From the NCBI RefSeq assembly GCF_003987255.1, contig NZ_PIQC01000008.1, forward strand, positions 62,001-126,000: DNA of 64,000 nucleotides. Reading direction: 5' to 3'. Origin of the DNA: Idiomarina ramblicola. Its GTDB lineage: Bacteria > Pseudomonadota > Gammaproteobacteria > Enterobacterales > Alteromonadaceae. Made by a program: the position numbers and the translations under genes. The notes beneath the pieces were generated by a model. It did not search any database. It was not told the origin of the DNA and worked only from the letters and a program-made list of their open reading frames with translations. Positions 33,517 through 40,953 of the stretch are shown here, piece by piece. How positions within the stretch are numbered: position 1 is the stretch's first letter; every line of letters begins with the position of its first letter.

Positions 33517-34611
33517 ATGAAGTATCGAGGAAGTCCGACATTTTCTCATGGACAAGCGGACAAAATTGGTGTGCTGGTGACTAATCTGGGGACTCCGGAA
33601 GCGCCGACAAAAGCAGCGTTGAAGCCTTATTTAAAAGAGTTTTTATCAGACCCCCGGGTGGTGGAGGTGCCTCGGCTGCTGTGGTTTTTGATATTAAATG
33701 GTGTGATTCTTCGCTTTCGGCCTAAGCGTTCAGCCGCAGCTTATGAAACCGTCTGGACAGAGCGCGGCTCTCCGTTGTTATTTCATACTCAGGATCAGGC
33801 CTCTGCTATTGAGAAAAAACTGAAAGAGAGCTGGGGCGATAACATTGTCGTTGATTTTGCGATGCGGTATGGCAACCCGGCCCTCGGTCAGGTTGTGGAA
33901 AAGATGATGCAGAAGGGCGTCCGAAAGCTTCTGGTACTTCCTTTATACCCTCAGTATTCGGCTTCAACAACCGCTTCTACTTTTGATGCATTAGCTAAAG
34001 ACTTTACGAAACGTCGCTGGTTGCCTGAGCTGCGTTTTATTACTCATTACCACGACTTTCCCCCTTTTATTGAAGCGGCAGCAAAGCGTATTGAAAGGCA
34101 CTGGGAAGAGCATGGGCGTGCCGATAAACTACTGTTGTCTTACCACGGCATTCCGCTGCGTTACTTGAAAAACGGTGACCCTTACCACTGTGAGTGCTAC
34201 AAAACTTCGCGTTTATTGGCTGAACGTCTGGGGCTTGGAGAGAACGACTACTTGACCACATTCCAGTCTCGCTTTGGGCGCGAAGAGTGGCTGCAACCCT
34301 ATACTGATATGACCATGAAAGCGTTACCAGAAAAAGGCGTTAAATCGGTTCAGGTATTTTGTCCTGGTTTTTCTTCTGACTGTCTAGAAACGGTTGAAGA
34401 AATTGGCGAAGAAAACCGCGAATACTTTATGGACAGTGGCGGTGAGCGATACGAATATATATCTGCGCTGAATGCTGAGAGTGAGCACATTAATGCGCTG
34501 ACTCAGCTCATAGAGAGAAATATGCAGGGCTGGTCGGTTGACGAGGTATCCGGTCGACGTCAGCAACGGGCTGATGCGGTTAAAGAGCAAAGCTTGCCTT
34601 ATGATAATTAA
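33517..34611 (+). CDS. hemH: ferrochelatase
   Basis: HemH inserts Fe2+ into protoporphyrin IX, the last step of heme synthesis. The 364 residues (longer than E. coli's 320, mainly at the ends) contain LVTNLGTPEAPTKAALKPYL, the catalytic histidine H210 in LLLSYHGIPLRYL, and the conserved CPGFSSDCLETVEEIGEE acidic block. No C-terminal iron-sulfur cysteine cluster is evident. The ATG has AAGGTAAC upstream. The following protease gene starts 11 bases later. Confidence 0.94.
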   Translation: MKYRGSPTFSHGQADKIGVLVTNLGTPEAPTKAALKPYLKEFLSDPRVVEVPRLLWFLILNGVILRFRPKRSAAAYETVWTERGSPLLFHTQDQASAIEKKLKESWGDNIVVDFAMRYGNPALGQVVEKMMQKGVRKLLVLPLYPQYSASTTASTFDALAKDFTKRRWLPELRFITHYHDFPPFIEAAAKRIERHWEEHGRADKLLLSYHGIPLRYLKNGDPYHCECYKTSRLLAERLGLGENDYLTTFQSRFGREEWLQPYTDMTMKALPEKGVKSVQVFCPGFSSDCLETVEEIGEENREYFMDSGGERYEYISALNAESEHINALTQLIERNMQGWSVDEVSGRRQQRADAVKEQSLPYDN

Positions 34612-34622
34612 CGGGGGATGTT

Positions 34623-35126
34623 TTGGCGCGCACTAGTTCATTCGGCAAGCCGTTTATGTTTATTGCATGGGGGCTTGCGTTAGCTATGCTGGTTTGGTTT
34701 TTCGAAGACAAATTACAGCAGCAGTTTAACCCTAACGAGCAAGTTCAAAGTCATATCGACAATGGACAAGTGACTGTTATGCTGGAACAAAACCGCATGG
34801 GTCATTATGTTGCCCGGGGCAAAGTGAATGGGCAGGCTGTTACATTTCTTCTGGACACAGGGGCGACACTGGTGGCTGTGCCGGAAGCCCTGGCTCAAAA
34901 GTTGGGTCTACGCAAAGGCCGACAGGGTATGTCTCAAACGGCTAATGGTCGTGTCATAACCTACCGAACGGAAATTGACAAGCTACAATTGGGCGACATT
35001 ACGATGACGAATGTTGCAGCATCTATTACTCCGGGTATGGATGGTGATGTCATACTTTTGGGGATGAGTGCTCTGAAAGAATTTGAGTTAACGCAAAAAG
35101 GCGATACTCTTACTTTACGTTATTAA
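34623..35126 (+). CDS. membrane-anchored retropepsin-like aspartic protease
   Basis: 167 residues of the TIGR02281-type clan AA family. One N-terminal membrane helix (FMFIAWGLALAMLVWFF) is followed by a periplasmic domain with the catalytic FLLDTGATLVAVPEALAQKL (D78); the single DTG implies a homodimer, as in retropepsins. The start is TTG at 34623 behind a GGGGGA site; the nearby ATG at 34619 is out of frame. It follows hemH by 11 bases. The substrate is unknown. Confidence 0.85.
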   Translation: MARTSSFGKPFMFIAWGLALAMLVWFFEDKLQQQFNPNEQVQSHIDNGQVTVMLEQNRMGHYVARGKVNGQAVTFLLDTGATLVAVPEALAQKLGLRKGRQGMSQTANGRVITYRTEIDKLQLGDITMTNVAASITPGMDGDVILLGMSALKEFELTQKGDTLTLRY

Positions 35127-35148
35127 AAAAATTAAGCAGGAATGATGT

Positions 35149-35658
35149 ATGTATAGAACATTACTTGGAGCGACTTTATTTTTTGTCGCAAGCAGTGCCG
35201 GTGCTCAACAAGGAGCGCTGAAACAATGTGCGGAAATTGAAGACTCACTGGAGCGACTGGTGTGTTATGACAACCTTGCTAAACAGCAGCAGCCTGAAAA
35301 AGCGGAAACAAAAGTCAAAGAAAAAGAAATGACTAAAAAGCAAAAAGATTCAGGCCAGAAAGCGGCTGAGCAGAGCACTAAAAATTCTTCAGAGCAATCT
35401 TTTGGCATGGAACATAAAGAAAAAGAAGAAGGCCAGCTGGATCGCATTGAAGTGGAAGTCGTTGCTAAAGAGAAGGGACCTTATAAAAAGTGGCGAATTG
35501 AATTGGCCAGCGGTCAGGTCTGGAAACAAACGGATGGCCCTAACTATTTCTCCTGGAGCGAAGACGACACTTATTTTATCGAGCGTGGCGCATTCAACTC
35601 ATTTTCTTTTGGGCGCGAAGGCTCCAATCGGCGTATGAGAGTGCAGCGCGTTAAATAA
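35149..35658 (+). CDS. secreted protein of unknown function
   Basis: 169 residues with a signal peptide (LLGATLFFVASSAGA). After it comes CAEIEDSLERLVCYDNLA, a two-cysteine motif found in several small periplasmic or secretion-linked proteins. A highly charged lysine/glutamate-rich linker of about 50 residues (EKAETKVKEKEMTKKQK) leads to a compact C-terminal part with RIELASGQVWKQTD and SFGREGSNRRMRVQRV, reminiscent of a small beta barrel. I do not recognise a function. It follows the protease gene by 22 bases and may be in the hemH transcript. Confidence 0.75.
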   Translation: MYRTLLGATLFFVASSAGAQQGALKQCAEIEDSLERLVCYDNLAKQQQPEKAETKVKEKEMTKKQKDSGQKAAEQSTKNSSEQSFGMEHKEKEEGQLDRIEVEVVAKEKGPYKKWRIELASGQVWKQTDGPNYFSWSEDDTYFIERGAFNSFSFGREGSNRRMRVQRVK

Positions 35659-35684
35659 GTAGGGAACGATTATGCAGCGGACTT

Positions 35685-38360
35685 ATGCAAGATAACTTAC
35701 TTGGATACAGCCAAATAGCAACAGCCGTCGTCTTGCTCCTTATCGCTGCGACGGCATTTGTCAGTGTCGTTCGCAAGCAAGCCCGAAAAAAATACCAGGG
35801 GTTGGATCAATTAATTCAGTCCCATTACGAAACATTTAATTCCTTAGCGCAACAAAAAGAGCTCGAGAGTTCGTTGCGGGGGATTTGTAATTTAATAGAA
35901 TCACAAATTGATGGATCAAAATGCGCCATCATGGTGGTTGATCACGAGAAAAACACCTTATCAACTGCCGCCACGGTTTCCTTACCCTCTTCTTTTTCCG
36001 AAGCGCTTGATGGTTTAGACGTTGCTGATGGTGTTGGTGCCTGCGGCACTGCAGCGGCAATAGGCGAGCCTGTATTGGTTGCCGATATGAGAAAAGATCA
36101 GCGTTTTAATCAATTTAGCTCATTAATTGAGCAATATGGTTTAGTCAGTTGCTGGTCTCATCCCATCTTTTGTGCCGCAAAAAGTGAGGTGATCGGAACC
36201 TTCTCGGTGTATTTTTCTGAGCCGAGAATGCCTGTTGGGCGTGACCTTGAATTGATTGTGCGTAATCGTGACTTGGTTGCTTTATTAATTGAACAAGAAG
36301 ACCAACGAAAAAAGCAAGCTCGGCTGGAACAACATCAGCGCTCACTCTTTACCTATAATCCAGATGCGGTATTTACGTTGGATTTAGCGGGTCATTTCAC
36401 CAGTGTTAACCGTGCGGTCTGTGAACTTTTATTACTCGGTGAAGAGAGTTTGCTGGGCAAGCACTATGAACTGGCGGTTATCGAGGCCGACCAAAGCCGG
36501 ACCTTAAAGCATTTTGAAGCAGCCAAAGCGGGCACTCCGCAGTCGTACGAAATAAAAATACATGACCGAACCGGTCAGTTGCATGACTTATCGATAACCA
36601 ATATTCCTATCATTATAGATGGTGAAATTACGGGTGTGCATGGTATTGCGAAGGATATTACGGAGCACCGTGCTAATGAGGCCAAGCTTAAAGTTTTTCA
36701 AAGTGGTGTGCACGCCAGCGTTAATGGCGTGGTTATTAGTGAAGCCAATGAAAAAGGTTATCCGGTTATTTATGTCAATCCAGCCTTTGAAAAAATGAGC
36801 GGTTATAGCCTGACTGAAATAAAAGGAAGAAGCTGCCGTTTATTGCAGGGGAATGACACCGATCCGAACGTTCAGTCTGAGATCCGTTCCGCGTTGCGGG
36901 CAAAACGAGAAATAAAAACCATTATTCGCAACTACCGTAAAGATGGCAGCATGTTTTGGAATGAGCTCCTGATTTCCCCCGTTAAAGGCGCCAAAGATGA
37001 GGTTACCCATTTTATTGGACTACAAAGCGATATCACTGAGCGTATTCAGAGAGAGGAAGCTCTAGAGTTTTACGCTTCCCACGACAGCTTAACGAAATTA
37101 GCTAATCGAAGTGCAATGGAAACGCGGTTACAGAAACTGCTGGGTCACGAAAACGAAACATCGATATTTGTGCTCTTTATTGACCTGGACGGGTTTAAGC
37201 CTATCAATGACAGCTTGGGGCACTACCTGGGCGATGAGGTACTCATTGAAACGGCGCAACGTTTGCAACAGGTGATTCTAGAGCCGAACTTACTCTGTCG
37301 CTTTGGTGGCGACGAGTTTGTGGCCGTTATTGAGGATATGAGTGCCGCGGAACAAGTTGATGCCCTGTGTACCGAAATATTGGCGGTGTTTGAAAAGCCC
37401 TTTCGTATTGGTGAAGTTGAAGTGTCCTTATCGGCCGCTATCGGCGTATCCGCAAATGATATTCAGTATGGCCACCCGATGGAACTGACTCAGCGTGCAG
37501 ATGTTGCCATGTATGAGGCTAAGAAACGCGGGGGGAACTTTGTTTGTTGGTACTCTTCCAGGCTCGACGAAGGCTTGGGGTATAAGGTTGCGCTAAGAAC
37601 TAAAATTCAGGAAGCCCTAGCGCAAGAGCAGTTTGAGCTGTTTTATCAGCCGATTATGACCGACAAAGGAAAGGTGTCCGGTGTAGAAGCCCTTATTCGT
37701 TGGCAGCACCCAACCAAGGGCTACGTTTCTCCCGGCGACTTTATTCCCATTGCTGAGCGCACAGGACAGATTATTCAAATTAGTGAGTGGGTTTTGAAAA
37801 AGGCTTGCCACGATCTGACTCAACTTAAGCAATACGGCATCAAATCTGTTTCGGTAAACTTTTCACCGATTCAGTTCTACCGCGATGACTTCGTTAGTAA
37901 AACAAAAGCCATTCTCGAGCAGTTCGATATTCAGCCCGGCGAAATAACCGTCGAGATAACCGAGAATGTTCTGGTCAATGATACCCAGCGTATTGCGGAA
38001 CTGTTGCAGCAGTTGCGGGACCTAGGTATGGATGTTGCCATTGATGACTTTGGTAGTGGCTTTGCCAGTTTGCGTTACTTGAATGTGTTGCCGGTTAATA
38101 AGCTCAAAATTGATCGCAGCTTTATTGAAGATATTGATCAAAACGCACACAACGCAGCGATAACCTGCGGTATTCTAAATATGGTCGCAGATATTGGTAT
38201 TGAAACGGTGGCAGAGGGCGTGGAGACTGAAGCCGAATGCAAGTATTTAGTCGAGCATGGTTGCCACTTTATGCAGGGCTTTTTGTTTTGTAAGCCGAAA
38301 CCGCTGGACGAACTGCTCAAATGGGCAGAACGCCAGCATTCTTTCGAAAACGAAGATTAA
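35685..38360 (+). CDS. GAF-PAS-LOV-GGDEF-EAL signalling protein
   Basis: 891 residues with a membrane anchor (IATAVVLLLIAATAF), a GAF domain (about 50-205), a first PAS (about 215-325), a second PAS that looks like a LOV domain (about 335-455), GGDEF (about 465-630) and EAL (about 640-885). The LOV domain has GRSCRLLQ (381-388, with C384 at the photoactive cysteine position), IYVNPAFEKMSGY, NYRKDGSMFWNELLISPV and HFIGLQSDIT. GGDEF (541-545) is intact but the I-site is not. EALIRW (from E668), NFSPIQF, DDFGSGFASLRYL and AEGVE are intact, so hydrolysis of c-di-GMP is likely. The start at 35685 lacks a close ribosome site. Confidence 0.9.
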   Translation: MQDNLLGYSQIATAVVLLLIAATAFVSVVRKQARKKYQGLDQLIQSHYETFNSLAQQKELESSLRGICNLIESQIDGSKCAIMVVDHEKNTLSTAATVSLPSSFSEALDGLDVADGVGACGTAAAIGEPVLVADMRKDQRFNQFSSLIEQYGLVSCWSHPIFCAAKSEVIGTFSVYFSEPRMPVGRDLELIVRNRDLVALLIEQEDQRKKQARLEQHQRSLFTYNPDAVFTLDLAGHFTSVNRAVCELLLLGEESLLGKHYELAVIEADQSRTLKHFEAAKAGTPQSYEIKIHDRTGQLHDLSITNIPIIIDGEITGVHGIAKDITEHRANEAKLKVFQSGVHASVNGVVISEANEKGYPVIYVNPAFEKMSGYSLTEIKGRSCRLLQGNDTDPNVQSEIRSALRAKREIKTIIRNYRKDGSMFWNELLISPVKGAKDEVTHFIGLQSDITERIQREEALEFYASHDSLTKLANRSAMETRLQKLLGHENETSIFVLFIDLDGFKPINDSLGHYLGDEVLIETAQRLQQVILEPNLLCRFGGDEFVAVIEDMSAAEQVDALCTEILAVFEKPFRIGEVEVSLSAAIGVSANDIQYGHPMELTQRADVAMYEAKKRGGNFVCWYSSRLDEGLGYKVALRTKIQEALAQEQFELFYQPIMTDKGKVSGVEALIRWQHPTKGYVSPGDFIPIAERTGQIIQISEWVLKKACHDLTQLKQYGIKSVSVNFSPIQFYRDDFVSKTKAILEQFDIQPGEITVEITENVLVNDTQRIAELLQQLRDLGMDVAIDDFGSGFASLRYLNVLPVNKLKIDRSFIEDIDQNAHNAAITCGILNMVADIGIETVAEGVETEAECKYLVEHGCHFMQGFLFCKPKPLDELLKWAERQHSFENED

Positions 38361-38362
38361 CG

Positions 38363-38992
38363 CTATTTAATATCTGTAAGCCTCAAATAAGGACGCAGGG
38401 TTTTCCAGCCCTGCGGGAATTTTGTTTTTGCATCCTCGTCACTTACGGTCGGGCGGATGATCACTGAATCGCCGGGTGCCCAGTCTGCCGGACACGCCAC
38501 TTCATCACGGTCGGTTGTTTGCAAAGCATCAATAACACGTATAATTTCATTGAAGTTACGCCCTACTGTCATTGGGTAAGTCATAATCAGCCGGATTTTT
38601 TGGTTGGGATCGATAATAAAGACCGAGCGTACGGTCGCTGTCGCGCTTTCGTTTGGGTGGATCATGTCGTAAAGCTCGGCTACTTTCAGTTCCTTATCAG
38701 CAACGATTGGGAACTCCAGAGTGGTGTTTTGAGTGTCATTGACATCGTTGATCCAACCTTTGTGAGCATCAACCGTGTCTGTCGATAAACCGAGCGGCTT
38801 AACATTCCGTTTCTCAAATTCCGGTGCGAGCTGTGCGGTTCTGCCCATTTCTGTGGTACAAACCGGCGTATAATCAGCTGGGTGGCTGAAAAAGAACACC
38901 CATGATCCTTTGGCCCAGTCATGAAATTTTATCGAACCCTGAGTGGTATCAATGGTAAAGTCTGGTGCAGTATCGCCAATACGTAGTGTCAT
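38363..38992 (-). CDS. 1-Cys peroxiredoxin, Prx6 type
   Basis: 209 residues of the AhpC/TSA superfamily. The peroxidatic cysteine C45 lies in PADYTPVCTTEMG, and PVCTTE is the Prx6-type signature. The C-terminal block VACPADWAPGDSVIIRP is also typical of Prx6 proteins. It reduces hydrogen peroxide and alkyl peroxides in the cytosol. The gene is convergent with the large signalling gene, whose stop is 2 bases away. Confidence 0.92.
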   Translation of the reverse strand: MTLRIGDTAPDFTIDTTQGSIKFHDWAKGSWVFFFSHPADYTPVCTTEMGRTAQLAPEFEKRNVKPLGLSTDTVDAHKGWINDVNDTQNTTLEFPIVADKELKVAELYDMIHPNESATATVRSVFIIDPNQKIRLIMTYPMTVGRNFNEIIRVIDALQTTDRDEVACPADWAPGDSVIIRPTVSDEDAKTKFPQGWKTLRPYLRLTDIK

Positions 38993-39119
38993 AAAGTGAC
39001 TCCTGAATTTGTAGTTGAAAACCTTTTCTGGTACTAGCTAAATAATAGCTTACTCATAACATTACAAGGCAATAGGCTTAGAACCTTTTACTCTAATATA
39101 GATGCATGGACTATTAGCA

Positions 39120-39563
39120 ATGACCTTATTTATCGATGCCGATGCCTGTCCGGTGGCCATACGCGAGATTCTTTTTCGTGCGGCACAACGCAAACAATTG
39201 CACCTTTATTTAGTCGCAAATCAGCGTATTCAAACCCCTCCTTCCAAGTTTATTCATATGATTCAGGTCGGTAGCGGCTTTGATGTGGCGGATCATGAAA
39301 TTGTTCGCCGCTGCGAGGCTGACGATTTAGTGATTACCAGTGACATTCCCCTGGCTTCTGAAGTGATCGATAAAGGCGCTAAGGCACTGAGTCCCCGCGG
39401 TGAACTATTTACCCCTGACAATATCCGGCAACGGCTGAACATCAGAGATTTCATGGATACTATGCGCAGTAGTGGCATTCAGTCGGGTGGGCCGCCGCCA
39501 TTATCCAATGTCGATCGCAAAAACTTTGCTGATCATTTAGATAGACTGCTGGCCGGGAGCTAA
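39120..39563 (+). CDS. yaiI: UPF0178 family protein YaiI
   Basis: About 147 residues, close to E. coli YaiI end to end: [56 protein letters not shown], and [18 protein letters not shown]. The aspartate-rich DADACP suggests a PIN-like nuclease fold, but no activity is established. I place the start at 39120 where similarity begins; an ATG at 39102 would add six residues. The GTG of the next gene lies 2 bases after the stop. Confidence 0.88.
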   Translation: MTLFIDADACPVAIREILFRAAQRKQLHLYLVANQRIQTPPSKFIHMIQVGSGFDVADHEIVRRCEADDLVITSDIPLASEVIDKGAKALSPRGELFTPDNIRQRLNIRDFMDTMRSSGIQSGGPPPLSNVDRKNFADHLDRLLAGS

Positions 39564-39565
39564 GC

Positions 39566-40762
39566 GTGGCTATTTTTGCGGCATTACCGGCAATTATCTG
39601 GGCCCTGGTGGTCTGGTGGTTTCCCAGTTGGCTGCAGCCAATGCCGCTTCCGGTCCCCGGTGCAGTTTCGGCTGCGCTGGGTTTGGTTTTTTTAATTGCC
39701 GCCTTTTTTCGTCAATGGCATTGGTTTTACTGGTGCGCCTGGATTGGCGGTATTTACGCGACGATTCAGCTTGGTCTGCAGCAGCCACTGGCGCAGAAAG
39801 AAGTTTCTCAACTTTACGAAGCTCTGCCGGTATGGCTGTCGCTGAGTGGGTTACTCTTAGCTTTTGTAAAAAAACCTCTGCTATTAACCGCTAGAGGCGT
39901 TCTGGCATTTGTCACCATCGGAATTTTGCCCCTACTGTTGCTGTTACCAGCGGTGGCTGATGTGTTTGTTTTGCTCAGTCCGGTGGGTATTTTGACTTTA
40001 CCCAATTGGAAAGAAAGCTCATTTCCTGTGGGTTTACTGCTTTGGACTTTAGCAATGGGGGGCGTTTGGGCAACCTACCTATTTTATAAGGCTACCTCGG
40101 CTTTTGCCTGGAGCCAATGGGCGGCCTGGTTGGCAATGATGATTTTCCTGCTCGTTGTGCAGCATCAACAGGCTTCCACCTGGGCTGCATTAGCGGCTGC
40201 GTCGGGATTATTGCTGGCGCTGGCTGACCAGATGTTAAAGCTGGCTTATATTGATGAACTCACCGAGTTACCGCAGAGGCGAGCATTGATGAGCCAGTTA
40301 CAGCATTTACGTAAACGTAGTGCTGTTTGTATGCTCGATGTTGACCACTTCAAAAAGTTTAATGACCGCTATGGGCACGAGGTTGGTGATCAGGTTTTGC
40401 GGCTGCTGGGCAGTATCCTGAAAAGCCACCGAGGTTTTAAAGCTTATCGCTATGGCGGCGAAGAATTTACATTGGTGTTTTTTCACAGCGATGAAGCTAA
40501 GTTAAAAGACGTATTAGAAAGTGTACGAAGCGAAGTTGCAAACTACCCGCTTAAATTGCGAGAGCCCTCGCGACCGAAGAGCAAGAGTAAGGGCAAAGAA
40601 GAGCGCGGTAAAAAAGATGAAACAAAAACTGTAAAAGTAACGGTTAGCTTAGGAGCAACAATAAGAAAACCTGACGATACAGCGGATAGCATTTTAAAGC
40701 GCGCTGATGAAAATCTTTACGCCGCTAAGAAAGCCGGGCGCAATCGGGTCCTCGTTAAATAA
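39566..40762 (+). CDS. membrane diguanylate cyclase with a basic insert
   Basis: 398 residues. Six or more hydrophobic helices fill about residues 1-225, then a GGDEF domain with YIDELTELPQRRALM, CMLDVDHFKKFNDRYGHEVG and GGEEF at G297-F301. The I-site position is not RxxD, so product inhibition is probably lost. Between the active-site hairpin and the last strand (VTVSLGAT) is a lysine-rich insert (PSRPKSKSKGKEERGKKDE), unusual for the domain. Start GTG at 39566, 2 bases after yaiI. Confidence 0.87.
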   Translation: MAIFAALPAIIWALVVWWFPSWLQPMPLPVPGAVSAALGLVFLIAAFFRQWHWFYWCAWIGGIYATIQLGLQQPLAQKEVSQLYEALPVWLSLSGLLLAFVKKPLLLTARGVLAFVTIGILPLLLLLPAVADVFVLLSPVGILTLPNWKESSFPVGLLLWTLAMGGVWATYLFYKATSAFAWSQWAAWLAMMIFLLVVQHQQASTWAALAAASGLLLALADQMLKLAYIDELTELPQRRALMSQLQHLRKRSAVCMLDVDHFKKFNDRYGHEVGDQVLRLLGSILKSHRGFKAYRYGGEEFTLVFFHSDEAKLKDVLESVRSEVANYPLKLREPSRPKSKSKGKEERGKKDETKTVKVTVSLGATIRKPDDTADSILKRADENLYAAKKAGRNRVLVK

Positions 40763-40860
40763 GTTCCATTTTGTGTACGATTCACTGACTCTCCTCTTAT
40801 TCATTTTGTAACGTTTTGTTAATAATTGGACAAAATAGATACAAAAAGTTAACGTCTAAG

Positions 40861-40874
40861 TGAGGTTAACCTCA
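40861..40874. promoter_or_regulatory. 14-base palindrome upstream of the Oar-type receptor
   Basis: TGAGGTTAACCTCA is a perfect palindrome 80 bases before the receptor ATG in a 191-base gap that also has an AT-rich tract with GTTAACG close by. It looks like an operator for a dimeric regulator; the regulator is unknown. Confidence 0.4.
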
Positions 40875-40953
40875 AAAAATCGAACGTTTCAATAAAAATA
40901 ACAAGAAGTACGTGCACTTTTGTTAGTGGCGTTTGTTTAAGGGGAGAACAAGA

